The position numbers were made by a program, and so were the translations under genes. From the NCBI RefSeq assembly GCF_000833025.1, contig NZ_CP010817.1, positions 310,001 through 374,000 of the forward strand: 64,000 nucleotides of DNA. The letters are read 5' to 3'. This DNA is from Myroides profundi. Lineage in GTDB: Bacteria; Bacteroidota; Bacteroidia; Flavobacteriales; Flavobacteriaceae. This document shows positions 17,721 to 28,084 of the stretch, piece after piece. The notes beneath the pieces are model-generated. The model was not told the DNA's origin. It was given only the letters and a program-made list of their open reading frames with translations, and made no database searches. How positions within the stretch are numbered: position 1 is the stretch's first letter; every line of letters starts with the position of its first letter.

Positions 17721-17755
17721 CATAAAGCAGGTAGATACACAATTAAAGAAATATA

Positions 17756-17784
17756 AAAAGCCCTACTATAATGGTAGGGCTTTT
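17756..17784. terminator. Bidirectional terminator
   Basis: Perfect 11-bp stem AAAAGCCCTAC / GTAGGGCTTTT between the convergent Nudix and DUF4349 genes. Confidence 0.9.
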
Positions 17785-17792
17785 GCTTTATA

Positions 17793-18632
17793 TTAATTTA
17801 TATTATTCTGTTTTCTGCGTTTTCTGATACGTCTGATGATCAAGATTAATCCAATTGAGATTAGGATAAATGGCCAGATATAGAATAACCCTATCACAAA
17901 TGATAATAGATTACTCCATCCAGAACCAAAGGCAGATGATATTTCGTACCCAAAGCCTGTTGTTGATTCTCCTTTTTCATAGAAAGTTACCGTAAGAGTA
18001 CTTAGCGATATTCTACTCTTTAGGTACTTTAGTCGTCCTTCGAATGACTCAATATCCGCACGTAGAGCCCCTAGTTCTCTTTCTATTCTTAGAATATCAT
18101 CTATTGTATTAGCGCGTTTAAGTAATTCTTTATAGCGCTCTTCTATTTCTTTTTTCGTCTTGATTCTCGCTTCTACATCGATGAACTCTTCGGTTACATC
18201 TAGGGCATTGATATTTTTGCTATCTACTTTAGTGGCAGTCTGTGTAACTCCTTCTAACAAGGCTTCGAAGTTCTTTGCAGGTACGCGGATCACAATGGTA
18301 TGTTCAGTACGATTGCCATAGACGTTTGATGTGTCTTGTGATAGATATCCGTTGAGTTTTTTACTACTTGCTACGATATTAGCTCTAGTTTCTTGTGCAT
18401 TAGAAGTTTCAAAACGTATATTCCCTTCTTTGACTATCATACGCTCAGGTACGGTGATATCTTGAGTAGAATCTGTGGATTGTGGTGCTTCAGTAGTGGT
18501 TTCTGCAGCAGCATCTGTTGTGCTGATATCTTCTAAAGCAACAGCAGAGGTTTCTCCATATTCTGCTGATTTAGAGCAAGAGGCTAATGCTACGAATAAC
18601 ATTAGGGTTAATAGTTTGAGTGTCTTTTTCAT
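17793..18632 (-). CDS. DUF4349 lipoprotein with C-terminal membrane helix
   Basis: A 279-residue lipoprotein (lipobox LASC, Cys19) followed by a Thr/Glu/Ala-rich linker (20-60). The DUF4349 domain follows: residues about 65-165, MIVKEGNIRFETSN to NINALDVTEEFIDVEARIKTK, then a coiled coil about 165-215 (IEERYKELLKRANTIDDILRIERELGALR). A transmembrane helix (about 244-266) and a basic tail RRIRKRRKQ complete it. Being both lipidated and membrane-spanning is typical of this family. Function is unknown; a periplasmic sensor or envelope-stress role is only speculation. A bidirectional terminator lies downstream. Confidence 0.85.
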   Translation of the reverse strand: MKKTLKLLTLMLFVALASCSKSAEYGETSAVALEDISTTDAAAETTTEAPQSTDSTQDITVPERMIVKEGNIRFETSNAQETRANIVASSKKLNGYLSQDTSNVYGNRTEHTIVIRVPAKNFEALLEGVTQTATKVDSKNINALDVTEEFIDVEARIKTKKEIEERYKELLKRANTIDDILRIERELGALRADIESFEGRLKYLKSRISLSTLTVTFYEKGESTTGFGYEISSAFGSGWSNLLSFVIGLFYIWPFILISIGLILIIRRIRKRRKQNNIN

Positions 18633-18798
18633 AGTTATTGTTTTACATTAACAAATGTAATAGATGGTTTAATATATAACCTATTAGAGGTTGAAAATAT
18701 TGTTTTAAATCACTGATTATAGGGAGGAGTTTAATTAGGAATAGACAATTAGGGATGTTCTTTGAAATATTGTTTTATGGTTTACGGTTTAATGTTTT

Positions 18799-18938
18799 GT
18801 GATTACTGTGTTTGACACGAAAGATAAGCGTCTCTACTTTATGTATGTTGTGGAGCTGTATGCGTAAGTTTTATTGTGGTTACTGTTTTTGACACGCAAG
18901 ATTTTACGTCTTTACCTTATGTATCTTGTGGAGCTTTA
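18799..18938. repeat. Direct repeat pair with TGACACG/CGTCTCTAC hairpin family
   Basis: Two copies of about 63 bases (18799-18860 and 18875-18938) share TGTGRTTACTG, TTTGACACG, CGTCTnTAC and TTATGTAT-TTGTGGAGCT. The surrounding 466-base gap (18633-19098) shows no gene apart from the metF terminator. Confidence 0.65.
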
Positions 18939-18996
18939 TTGTACAGCATGATATAGATGGTTTATTTTTTGTGGTTTTATGATTTGTATAAAACAT

Positions 18997-19026
18997 AAAA
19001 CCTCTTGCCTTAAGACAAGAGGTTTA
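18997..19026 (-). terminator. Terminator of the metZ-metH-metF unit
   Basis: Stem AAAACCTCTTG / CAAGAGGTTT (18997-19007 with 19016-19025), followed on the minus strand by T-rich sequence, about 70 bases after metF. Confidence 0.82.
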
Positions 19027-19098
19027 TCACAACCAAAAAATTATAAATAACGAGCTTATTAGTTTGCGGTCTACAAATGGTCAACCGCTCCCTGTTCT

Positions 19099-20058
19099 CT
19101 AAACTGTTGCAAGCTTAATGATATTCTTGATATTGTCAGATTTACCCATTGAGTAGTAATGTACTATTGGGGTTCCTGCTTCTATCAACTCTCTTGACTG
19201 CTGTGCGCACCATTCGATACCAATCTCACGGATGGCAGCATTGTCTTTTGCTTTGAGTACCTCAGTAACCAAATCATCTGGTAAGTCAACTTTAAAACGT
19301 TGAGGTAATAGGTTGAGTTGGCTTAAGGTAGCTAAAGGCTTTAGTCCTGGGATAATCGGCACATCAATACCGATAGCTCTACATTTATCGACAAAGGCAA
19401 AGAACTTACTGTTGTCAAAAAACATTTGGGTAACGATGTATTCTGCTCCGTTGTCTATCTTCTGCTTTAGGTATTTAAGATCTGTGTCAAAGTTAGGTGC
19501 TTCCATGTGTTTCTCAGGGTAACCTGCTACTCCCACACAGAAGTCAGTCTTACTGGTATTCTCAAGCTCTGGGTCTAAATAGATACCTTGGTTAAGTTCA
19601 CTTATTTGGGTAACTAAATCAGAGGCATACTTATTTCCTTTCGGTTCAGGCTTAAAGTAAGTTTCGTTCTTCACAGCATCACCTCTAAGGGCTACAACAT
19701 TATCAATACCTAAGAAATCAAGGTCTATGAGGAAGTTTTCGGTGTCTTCTTTGGTGAATCCTCCACATAAGATGTGCGGTATGGCGTCCAACTTGAATCT
19801 ATTTTGGATAGCCGAACAAATGCCGACAGTTCCTGGTCTTTTTCTAACTGTTCTTTTTTCCCACAGTCCGTTGCCTGCTTCTTTGTACTCATATTCTTCT
19901 CGATGATACGTTACGTCTATGAAAGGAGGATCAAACTCCATTAGCGGTTCGATAGAGTCAAATATTCCTTGAATATTTTGTCCTTTTAAGGGAGGTAATA
20001 TCTCAAAAGAGAATTGTGTTTTACCGTTTGCTTTTTGGATATGTTCTGTTACTTTCAT
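19099..20058 (-). CDS. metF: 5,10-methylenetetrahydrofolate reductase
   Basis: A 319-residue flavoprotein TIM-barrel enzyme that reduces methylene-THF to 5-methyl-THF, the methyl donor for MetH. Motifs include [11 protein letters not shown] at the N-terminus (catalytic Glu in FEILPP), [38 protein letters not shown] (folate/FAD region), and [17 protein letters not shown] with [10 protein letters not shown]. Length is standard. Its start codon overlaps the metH stop by 4 bases (ATGA), so the two are coupled, matching their consecutive reactions. Confidence 0.95.
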   Translation of the reverse strand: MKVTEHIQKANGKTQFSFEILPPLKGQNIQGIFDSIEPLMEFDPPFIDVTYHREEYEYKEAGNGLWEKRTVRKRPGTVGICSAIQNRFKLDAIPHILCGGFTKEDTENFLIDLDFLGIDNVVALRGDAVKNETYFKPEPKGNKYASDLVTQISELNQGIYLDPELENTSKTDFCVGVAGYPEKHMEAPNFDTDLKYLKQKIDNGAEYIVTQMFFDNSKFFAFVDKCRAIGIDVPIIPGLKPLATLSQLNLLPQRFKVDLPDDLVTEVLKAKDNAAIREIGIEWCAQQSRELIEAGTPIVHYYSMGKSDNIKNIIKLATV

Positions 20059-23000
20059 GATTCGTTCGTCGTTAATTTATTATTTTGTGCTAAGTTGGGA
20101 GATAACCAACGCTCAGCTTCTTCTATTGATATATTTCTTCTAATGGCATAATCTTCTAATTGATCTTGTTCTATCTTACCTAACCCAAAGTATCTACTCT
20201 GTGGATGGGCGAAGTAGTAACCAGATACTGCAGCAGCAGGGAACATCGCATAACTTTCTGTTAGACTAACACCTATTCGTTCTTCGACTTGTAGGAGTTT
20301 CCATATTGTACCTTTTTCTAAATGGTCAGGACAAGCAGGATATCCTGGTGCAGGTCTGATACCTTGATACGCTTCTTTTATCAGTTCTTCATTACTAAGA
20401 CGTTCTGCAGAAGCATATCCCCATATTTCTTTGCGGACACGGTGGTGTAGATATTCTGCAAAGGCTTCTACTAAACGATCTGCTAATGCCTTCACCATAA
20501 TAGCGTTATAGTCATCAAGGTCGTCTTCGTATTCTTTTGCTATTTCATCTACTCCAAAACCTGTTGAGACAGCGAATAAACCAATGTAGTCTTCTAATCC
20601 ACTTTCTTTTGGAGCAACGAAGTCTGCTAAGGCAATATTAGGAGCCTTGATATTCTTTAATGATTGTTGACGCAGTGTTAATAACTTATCTAATGTCTCT
20701 CCTTGTTCATTGTACACTTCGATATCATCATCATTAACTTGATTTGCTGGGAAAATGCCTAAGACACCTCGTGCTTCGAACCAACGTTCATTAATAATCT
20801 TGTCTAACATAATCAAGGCATCGTCATATACTTGTGTAGCTGTCTGCCCGACTACCTCATCTGTTAATATCTGAGGGAACTTACCATACAACTGCCAAGA
20901 ACGGAAGAACGGTGCCCAATCTATAAATGGCAATAATTCGTCTAACTCTACTGTTACGGTTTTTGTACCGATAAAGTTGGGTTTGACAATGTCTTTAGCA
21001 TCCCATTCTATCTTGACTTTGTTTGCTCTTGCTTGTTCTATTGTGATATAGCTTTTGTCTCTTGCTCTACCTAAGTAATCGCGTCTTAGCTGATCATATT
21101 CTTCTCTGATGTTATCTTTAAATGTTGCTTCAATTTCTTTTTGTAATAACTGATTAGCAATGGTCACTGAACGTGAGGCATCGTGTACATGTACAACACA
21201 ATTCTTATATTCTGGTGCTATCTTCACAGCTGTATGAACACGTGAAGTTGTTGCTCCACCAATCATGATTGGAATATTGCTATTGACTTTGTCTAATTCT
21301 TTAGCTAAGTGTACCATCTCGTCTAAAGAAGGTGTGATTAATCCACTTAGTCCGATGATATCCACTTGTTCTTTAATAGCTGTTTCAATAATCTTCTCAG
21401 GTGAAACCATTACCCCAAGGTCTATAATCTCATAGTTATTACAAGCTAATACCACAGCTACGATATTCTTACCGATGTCGTGTACATCTCCTCTCACGGT
21501 GGCCATAAGTATCTTACCAGCATTACCTACAGAGGCTTCTGCATTCTGTTTTTTACTTTCTTCAATAAACGGGAGTAGATAGGCTACAGCTTTCTTCATC
21601 ACACGTGCAGATTTTACTACTTGTGGTAAGAACATCTTACCCGCTCCGAATAGGTCTCCGACTACATTCATTCCATTCATTAGGTATTGTTCAATGACTT
21701 GGATAGGTTGAGGTACGCTTAGACGAGCTTCTTCTGTATCTTCTATGACATAAGTCTCTATCCCTTTTACTAATGCATGTGTTAGTCGGTCTTGGATACT
21801 ACCTGAACGCCATTCTTCTACTTTGATTTCGGTTGATTGAATAGCACTTTCATTTTTAATACTTTCGGCAAAGTCTAATAGGCGTTCAGTCGCATTATCA
21901 CGTCTATTTAGCAACACGTCTTCTACGTGTTCCATTAGATCCTTGTCTACCTCATCGTACACTTCTAACATCTCAGGATTCACTATTCCCATATTCATAC
22001 CGTGCTGTATCGCATGGTATAAGAAGGCAGCATGCATCGCTTCACGTACTTTATTATTCCCTCTAAACGAGAAAGAAACATTACTTACACCACCACTTAC
22101 ATTGGCGTAAGGAAGATTCTCTCTAATCCATTTGGTGGCATTAAAGAAGTCTAAAGCATTGTTGTTGTGCTCTTCCATTCCTGTCGCAACAGGAAATATG
22201 TTAGGGTCAAAGATGATGTCCTGAGGAGCGAAGTTCACTTGGTTGACTAATATATCATAAGAACGTTGGCAGATCTCTATACGTCTTTCTAAAGAATCTG
22301 CTTGTCCTTTTTCGTCGAATGCCATTACTACAGAGGCAGCTCCATAGCGTTTAATTAATTTAGCGTGTTCGATAAATAACTCTTCTCCCTCTTTTAGACT
22401 GATAGAGTTCACAATCGCTTTACCTTGTACTACGCGTAGTCCTGCTTCGATAATCTCCCATTTAGAACTGTCAATCATAATAGGAACTTTTGCAATATCT
22501 GGTTCAGAGGCTATAAGATTAAGGAAGTTAGTCATACAGTGTACACCGTCTAACAGTCCTTCATCCATATTAATGTCTATAACCTGAGCACCACCCTCTA
22601 CTTGTTCTCTTGCAACAGCTAAGGCTTCGTCGAATTTCTCTTCTTTAATCAGACGCAGGAACTTACGAGAACCTGTAACATTGGTACGTTCACCTATGTT
22701 GATAAAGTTAGCCTCGGCAGTTACATATAGTGGTTCTAATCCAGATAAGGCAAGCACAGGCTTTAGTTTGAATTGTTTAGGTTGTCTATCTTTACTGTGT
22801 TCTGCTACTGCCTGAGCAATTAATCTAATGTGCTCTGGTGTAGTACCACAACAACCTCCAATAATCTGTACCAAGTTTTGACTCAAGAAGCTATCGATTA
22901 GTTCTTTCATCTCTGTTGGTGTTTGGTCATATTCTCCAAAGGCATTTGGTAACCCCGCATTCGGGTGAGCAGAGATATTCACTGCTGCGTGTTGACTCAG

Positions 23001-23786
23001 TTGTTTTACATACGGCTCTAATTGTTCTGCTCCTAAAGCACAGTTAAACCCTATACTCAATAAAGGGATATGTGCTATAGAAATCAGAAAAGCCTCGACA
23101 GTCTGTCCTGACAAGGTACGCCCCGAAGCATCAGTTATCGTACCTGAAATCATAATCGGAATATCGATACCTCGTTCTGCTTGTATCTCGTCTATAGCGA
23201 ATAAAGCTGCTTTAGCATTAAGTGTGTCGAATATAGTTTCTACTAATAGCAAGTCACATCCACCGTCTAATAATGCTTCTGCTTGTTGTTTATACGCTAT
23301 ACGCAGTTCTTCAAAAGTAATGGCACGATATCCTGGATTATTTACATCAGGAGATAAACTCGCTGTTTTATTTGTCGGACCAATAGCTCCTGCTACATAG
23401 CGAGGTCTATCTGGATCTAAAGCTTCTACTTCGTCTGCTACTTCTCGTGCTATCTTAGCCGATTGGTAGTTTAGTTCGTATACTATATCTTCAAGGTGAT
23501 AATCTGCCATAGCAATGGTAGTACCCGAGAAGGTATTCGTAGATAAAATATCAGCTCCTGCCAAAAGATATTGTCTGTGTACTTCTTTTACAGCGTCAGG
23601 TTGAGTGATAGACAACAAGTCATTATTTCCTTTTAAAGGATGAGCAAAATCAGCAAAGCGCTCTCCTCTAAAGTCTTCTTCTGAGAATCGGTAAGCCTGA
23701 AGCATTGTACCCATTGCTCCATCGAGTACTAATGTTCTTTGTTTTAATAGGCTTCTGATATCAGTATGTATAAGTGTTGTTGACAT
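20055..23786 (-). CDS. metH: Cobalamin-dependent methionine synthase
   Basis: A full-length 1243-residue MetH. Modules in order are: homocysteine domain (about 1-330, with zinc ligands in GFNCALG and [10 protein letters not shown]), pterin/folate domain (about 350-620, [15 protein letters not shown]), cobalamin cap and binding domains (about 650-900, axial His769 in GDVHDIGKN and [13 protein letters not shown]), and SAM-dependent reactivation domain (about 920-1230, [12 protein letters not shown]). It transfers the methyl of methyl-THF to homocysteine through B12. No metE lies in the window, and the B12-uptake locus at 45-51.5 kb would feed it. It lies between metZ (45-base gap) and metF. Confidence 0.97.
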   Translation of the reverse strand: MSTTLIHTDIRSLLKQRTLVLDGAMGTMLQAYRFSEEDFRGERFADFAHPLKGNNDLLSITQPDAVKEVHRQYLLAGADILSTNTFSGTTIAMADYHLEDIVYELNYQSAKIAREVADEVEALDPDRPRYVAGAIGPTNKTASLSPDVNNPGYRAITFEELRIAYKQQAEALLDGGCDLLLVETIFDTLNAKAALFAIDEIQAERGIDIPIMISGTITDASGRTLSGQTVEAFLISIAHIPLLSIGFNCALGAEQLEPYVKQLSQHAAVNISAHPNAGLPNAFGEYDQTPTEMKELIDSFLSQNLVQIIGGCCGTTPEHIRLIAQAVAEHSKDRQPKQFKLKPVLALSGLEPLYVTAEANFINIGERTNVTGSRKFLRLIKEEKFDEALAVAREQVEGGAQVIDINMDEGLLDGVHCMTNFLNLIASEPDIAKVPIMIDSSKWEIIEAGLRVVQGKAIVNSISLKEGEELFIEHAKLIKRYGAASVVMAFDEKGQADSLERRIEICQRSYDILVNQVNFAPQDIIFDPNIFPVATGMEEHNNNALDFFNATKWIRENLPYANVSGGVSNVSFSFRGNNKVREAMHAAFLYHAIQHGMNMGIVNPEMLEVYDEVDKDLMEHVEDVLLNRRDNATERLLDFAESIKNESAIQSTEIKVEEWRSGSIQDRLTHALVKGIETYVIEDTEEARLSVPQPIQVIEQYLMNGMNVVGDLFGAGKMFLPQVVKSARVMKKAVAYLLPFIEESKKQNAEASVGNAGKILMATVRGDVHDIGKNIVAVVLACNNYEIIDLGVMVSPEKIIETAIKEQVDIIGLSGLITPSLDEMVHLAKELDKVNSNIPIMIGGATTSRVHTAVKIAPEYKNCVVHVHDASRSVTIANQLLQKEIEATFKDNIREEYDQLRRDYLGRARDKSYITIEQARANKVKIEWDAKDIVKPNFIGTKTVTVELDELLPFIDWAPFFRSWQLYGKFPQILTDEVVGQTATQVYDDALIMLDKIINERWFEARGVLGIFPANQVNDDDIEVYNEQGETLDKLLTLRQQSLKNIKAPNIALADFVAPKESGLEDYIGLFAVSTGFGVDEIAKEYEDDLDDYNAIMVKALADRLVEAFAEYLHHRVRKEIWGYASAERLSNEELIKEAYQGIRPAPGYPACPDHLEKGTIWKLLQVEERIGVSLTESYAMFPAAAVSGYYFAHPQSRYFGLGKIEQDQLEDYAIRRNISIEEAERWLSPNLAQNNKLTTNES

Positions 23787-23831
23787 AATTTTCTCTTTTA
23801 ATCAATGTTTTTGAAGTGTCTTGAACTTGTT

Positions 23832-25025
23832 TTACTGTGCAGCAGTTAAGGCTTGTTCTAAGTCACGGATAATATCTTTTGTATTCTCTAAGCCGACAGA
23901 TAGACGTATCAGGTTGTCTGTAATACCTGTGGCTATTTTTTCTTCTGCAGGAACCTTACTATGTGTGGTAGAAGCAGGGTGGGTAACGATAGTTCTACTA
24001 TCTCCTAGATTAGCAGTGCGACTACATAACTGTAAAGCATCTAAGAATGTTCTACCAGCATCCAGTCCTCCTTTAATCCCAAAGGCAATGATGTTACCAC
24101 CTTGTTTCATTTGTTTTTTAGCAATTTCGTATTGTGGATGACTTGGCAAGAAAGGGTATTTGATAAACTCCACTGCAGGATGTTTTTCTAAATACTCTGC
24201 TATGGTCAAGGCATTCTCACAATGTCTATCTACTCGTATGGCTAATGTCTCTAAGCTTTTAGATAACACCCATGCATTAAATGGAGAGATACTAGCACCT
24301 ATGGTACGGGCAAACAAATATATCTTATGGATGTATTCTTTATATCCTACAGTCACTCCTCCACAGGCTCTACCTTGCCCGTCAATTAACTTCGTAGCAG
24401 AGTGCACTACGATATGTGCTCCTAAGGTGATAGGGTTCTGTAGATAGGGTGTAGCGAAGGTATTGTCAACGATAAAAATAAGGTTGTGCTTCTTTGCTAT
24501 CTCTCCTAAGTAAGCTAAGTCTAATACATCCACTCCTGGGTTAGTAGGACTTTCTGCAAATAGAATCTTAGTGTTAGGTTTGATTAAACGCTCTACATCA
24601 TATACTTGATTAAGGTCAAAGTAACTCGTCTCTACTCCCCACTCTGGAAAGGTATTACTGAATAACCCTCTCGTAGAACCAAAAATATTAGAACAAGAAA
24701 CAATGTGATCACCTGTTTTTAATAATGGGAACAAGCTACAGTACACAGCCGCCATACCTGTAGCAAAGGCAAAACCCGCTTCTGCTTTTTCGAATATACG
24801 TATCTTCTCAACTAGTTCTGTTTGGTTAGGGTTAGTAAAGCGAGAGTAAGAGTATTGTTGTATTTCTTCTGCAAATACAGCACGCATATTCTCTGCATCG
24901 TCAAAGACAAAGCTAGAGGTTAGGTATAGTGGTGTAGAGTGCTCATTGTATTGGGAGCGCTCTGTCTGTGTTCTTATGGCTTGTGTCTCAAAACAACAGC
25001 CTTCTTCATTGTTTCTTGTATTCAT
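23832..25025 (-). CDS. metZ: O-succinyl/acetylhomoserine sulfhydrylase-type PLP enzyme
   Basis: A 397-residue member of the Cys/Met metabolism PLP family. Motifs: YSRFTNPNQTELVEKI, the PLP-phosphate region ATGMAAVYCSL, ESPTNPGVDVLDL, VDNTFATPYLQNP, the Schiff-base lysine in HSATKLIDGQGR and the C-terminal THPASTTHSKV with LIRLSVGLE. THPASTTH is typical of O-succinylhomoserine sulfhydrylase (MetZ), which makes homocysteine directly from sulfide. Together with metY and metB it is one of three paralogues in this regulon. It begins a separate unit with metH and metF, behind a 644-base repeat-filled gap. Confidence 0.85.
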   Translation of the reverse strand: MNTRNNEEGCCFETQAIRTQTERSQYNEHSTPLYLTSSFVFDDAENMRAVFAEEIQQYSYSRFTNPNQTELVEKIRIFEKAEAGFAFATGMAAVYCSLFPLLKTGDHIVSCSNIFGSTRGLFSNTFPEWGVETSYFDLNQVYDVERLIKPNTKILFAESPTNPGVDVLDLAYLGEIAKKHNLIFIVDNTFATPYLQNPITLGAHIVVHSATKLIDGQGRACGGVTVGYKEYIHKIYLFARTIGASISPFNAWVLSKSLETLAIRVDRHCENALTIAEYLEKHPAVEFIKYPFLPSHPQYEIAKKQMKQGGNIIAFGIKGGLDAGRTFLDALQLCSRTANLGDSRTIVTHPASTTHSKVPAEEKIATGITDNLIRLSVGLENTKDIIRDLEQALTAAQ

Positions 25026-25116
25026 CTTTATTTAGTTTACGGTTAACGGTTCACAGTGGACAGTTAACGGTGTTAGTCTTTAGTTTTTTGGTAATAGTTA
25101 TATATCAAATACAAAT

Positions 25117-25124
25117 CAAAAGTA
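25117..25124 (-). promoter_or_regulatory. Candidate -7 element for metZ-metH-metF
   Basis: TACTTTTG on the minus strand (25124-25117) matches TAnnTTTG about 92 bases before the metZ start. No good -33 element is seen. If used, the 5' leader would contain the GTTAAC/GTGGACAGT repeat text at 25030-25070. I see no Met-run leader peptide here, unlike in front of metY. Confidence 0.35.
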
Positions 25125-25271
25125 GTCGCTTGTATAAAGTCTTTTTACATACTTGACTATTATGATTTAATATGATTATTATAGTATTAAATGGTAGCAT
25201 AAAGTGGGACACTATAGCGGTTCACAGTTTTTGGTTTACAGTTCACAGTCTGTCCGTTAATTCTCCACTGC

Positions 25272-25648
25272 TTACAGATTTAGTAAACTTGATGAACCTT
25301 GGGTGACACGGATAATAATCCGTCTCTACATTGATATACTATGTGTACACAATGCCGAAGGCAAAACTGTTTACTGTGCACCCAATCCGCGACAACGACT
25401 CTGTTTACAGAATTAATATACTTGATGAGCCTTGGGTGACACGGATAATAATCCGTCTCTACATTGATATACTATGTGTACACAATGCCGAAGGCAAAAA
25501 ACAGTAAACTGTGCACCCAATCCGTGATAACGACTCTGTTTACAGATTTAATAAACTTGATGAACCTTGGGTGACACGGATGGTAATCCGTCTCTACATT
25601 GATATACTATGTATACACAATGCCGAAGGCAAAGAACTGTTTACTGTC
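25272..25648. repeat. Three tandem copies of a ~134-bp unit
   Basis: Units begin with TTACAGA at 25272, 25405 and 25540 (periods 133 and 135; the third is incomplete). Each contains CTTGATGARCCTTGGGTGACACGGAT, a hairpin ACGGAT / ATCCGT, CTCTACATTGATATACTATGT, ACACAATGCCGAAGGCAAA and TTTACTGTG. Copies differ at a few positions only. The 644-base gap (25026-25669) holds no gene; flanks carry related GTTCACAGT / GTTAACGGT text. Confidence 0.85.
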
Positions 25649-25669
25649 AACTGTCCACCGTTAACCAAT

Positions 25670-28072
25670 TTATTTATCAGCTAATCTTAAGATATCTCCA
25701 AACACTCCGCGTGCTGTAACAGATGCTCCAGCTCCAGCTCCTTGGATAATGATAGGGTTGTCTCCGTAGCTCTCTGTGTATATTTCGAATATACTGTCTG
25801 AACCTTTTAGTTGTCCTAATGCTGAGCTAGTCGGTACTTCGATTAGCTTCGTTTCTAGTACTCCTTTGTCTTCTTGTAAGTCACCTGATAGTTCTCCTAC
25901 ATAGCGAAGTACTGTATCTGGTGCTAAGCCTTGTTTTATCTTATCGAAATAAGGGTTTAGTTTCTCTAAACTGTTTAAGAACGTTGGTGTATCCACAGCT
26001 TGTAAGTCTGTTGGAATTAGGTTTTGAATATTAATTTCTTCAAACTCATTCTGTAGGTCTAACTCACGAGCAAGGATTAGTAACTTACGTCCTACATCAT
26101 TACCTGATAAGTCTTCACGAGGATCTGGCTCTGTATATCCTTTCTCTATTGCTTCTTTCAACACTTCACTGAATGGTCTGTCTTGGATAGAGTAGTTGTT
26201 GAAGATGTAGCTTAGACTTCCTGAGAACACTCCTTTTATCTTCGTGATATTCTCTCCTGATAAGTGAAGTAGTTTAATCGTATCAATCAATGGTAAACCT
26301 GCACCTACATTTGTCTCGTATAGATATTCTTTGTGGTTTGCCTTTAATGTTTGACGAAGCTCTTTGTAGAAGCTATAAGAGATGGTGTTTGCTATCTTAT
26401 TTGATGAGATAAGGTCAAAACCATTCTCTACTAATGGAATATAATTCTTGATAAACTCTCCAGAAGCTGTATTATCTATCGCTATTAAGTTCTCTAAGTG
26501 GTTAGCATTCGCATAGTCGATTACTTCTTGAATAGTATAAGCAACACTTTTTTCTTTTAGATCTTCTCTCCAGTTACAGTTAATACCTCCATCGTTTAGC
26601 AATACTTTTTTAGAGTTACCAATGGCGAAGATGTTAAGAGCTATATTCTTTTTGCCTTCTATAGATTGAGCTGAGTGTAAGATCTGGTCGATTAAAGTTC
26701 CTCCTACTAATCCGTGTCCAAACACAGCGATGTTTATCTTCTTCGCGATACCGAATATCTGTCCATGAATGACATTTAATGCTTTCTTCGCTTCTTCCTT
26801 ACGGACAACTAAACTTACGTTCTTTCCTGTTACTGTATTGTTGAATAGAATAGGAACGATCTTATTCTTTACTAATGCAGCATAAGGCTTGTCAAATGTA
26901 CTTAGGTTCTGACCGATGATAGAGATCACTGCTATATCTCGAATGATAGAGATACTATTCACATCACGAGTATAGAAATCATTAGAGAATTCTCTATTTA
27001 GTGCTTCTGCTGCTTTATCAGCATCTTTCTCTTCTACGATAAAACCTAATCCACGTTCTGAAGAACCTTGAGAGATAACACCTACGCTAATTCCTTCATT
27101 CGCTAATGCTGTAAATACACGTGCATCAACTCCTACGATACCTAATAATCCACGTCCTTCAAACTGTATTAAGGCAACATTAGACTGTACAGAAAGAGAT
27201 TTGATTCCTTTAGCAGTAGTCTTGTTTGAGATTAATGTTCCTTTGTTATCTGGGTTTAATGTATTCAAGATACGCAGAGGGATATTGTTTTCTACTAGTG
27301 GAAGTATAGTTTTTGCGTGTAAGATAGAAGCTCCGAAGTTGGCTAACTCATTTGCTTCATCGAAGTGAAGTTCTTCTATCTTCTGAGCGTTCTTTACCCA
27401 ATCTGGATTAGCAGTATAGATACCATCTACATGAGTATAGTTTTGCAATTCATCTGCTTGGATAAAATTAGCTAATAGAGCTGCTGAGTAGTTACTACCA
27501 TTGCGACCTAGTGTAGTTGTTTCCCCTTTTTCAGTTGCACCGATAAACCCTGTTACTACTGCAATAGTTCCTTTGTCTAAGGTAGCAAAGTAAGCCTGAG
27601 TCTTCTTTTTAGATACTTCATCTAATGCTTGTGCACTACCGAAGTTGTTATCTGTGATAAAGAATTGACGGCTATCTACAGCAATGGCTTTTATTCCTTT
27701 GGCATTTAACTGAGCAGCTAATATCTTACTTGATATTAATTCTCCTTGTGCTAATACTTGGTCTTTAATTTTTAACCCATAGTCTTCAATTAAAGAAACT
27801 CCTTCGTATAATTTGCTCAATACTTCTATTTCTGTATGTATATCTGCTTCGTTGTGATATGCTCTGTTTTTGAATGCTTCAAAAGCAGTTGTATAATCTT
27901 GTTTAGTCTTTGCTAAGTCTAATATATTCTCTAAGGTATCTGTAGTATCTCCGATAGCAGAAACTACTATAGTGATAGGCCCTTCGTTTACTTTTGTCTT
28001 AATGATATTTATTACGTTGTCAAAAGCTTGCCCTGATGCAAGAGACTTTCCTCCAAACTTTACTATTTTCAT
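25670..28072 (-). CDS. thrA: Bifunctional aspartate kinase / homoserine dehydrogenase I
   Basis: An 800-residue fusion. The aspartokinase part (about 1-280) starts with MKIVKFGGKSLASG and contains TGFIGATEKGETTTLGRNGSN and the DGIYTANPDWV active-site segment. Two ACT-type regulatory domains follow (about 290-450; GLLGIVGVDARVF, ISIIGQNLSTFDKP). The homoserine dehydrogenase part (about 455-800) has the NAD(P) motif NIAVFGHGLVGGTL, SSNKIANTISY and the catalytic EKGYTEPDPREDLSGNDVGRK. It supplies homoserine for both methionine and threonine. The start lies 12 bases after metX, so it is the last gene of the metY-metB-metX-thrA operon. Confidence 0.95.
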   Translation of the reverse strand: MKIVKFGGKSLASGQAFDNVINIIKTKVNEGPITIVVSAIGDTTDTLENILDLAKTKQDYTTAFEAFKNRAYHNEADIHTEIEVLSKLYEGVSLIEDYGLKIKDQVLAQGELISSKILAAQLNAKGIKAIAVDSRQFFITDNNFGSAQALDEVSKKKTQAYFATLDKGTIAVVTGFIGATEKGETTTLGRNGSNYSAALLANFIQADELQNYTHVDGIYTANPDWVKNAQKIEELHFDEANELANFGASILHAKTILPLVENNIPLRILNTLNPDNKGTLISNKTTAKGIKSLSVQSNVALIQFEGRGLLGIVGVDARVFTALANEGISVGVISQGSSERGLGFIVEEKDADKAAEALNREFSNDFYTRDVNSISIIRDIAVISIIGQNLSTFDKPYAALVKNKIVPILFNNTVTGKNVSLVVRKEEAKKALNVIHGQIFGIAKKINIAVFGHGLVGGTLIDQILHSAQSIEGKKNIALNIFAIGNSKKVLLNDGGINCNWREDLKEKSVAYTIQEVIDYANANHLENLIAIDNTASGEFIKNYIPLVENGFDLISSNKIANTISYSFYKELRQTLKANHKEYLYETNVGAGLPLIDTIKLLHLSGENITKIKGVFSGSLSYIFNNYSIQDRPFSEVLKEAIEKGYTEPDPREDLSGNDVGRKLLILARELDLQNEFEEINIQNLIPTDLQAVDTPTFLNSLEKLNPYFDKIKQGLAPDTVLRYVGELSGDLQEDKGVLETKLIEVPTSSALGQLKGSDSIFEIYTESYGDNPIIIQGAGAGASVTARGVFGDILRLADK

Positions 28073-28084
28073 GGTGTGCTGATT

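Noticed and set aside
25272..25648. CRISPR array
   Set aside because: Units are 133-135 bp with no unique spacers of constant length, and no cas genes are nearby; it is a plain tandem repeat.
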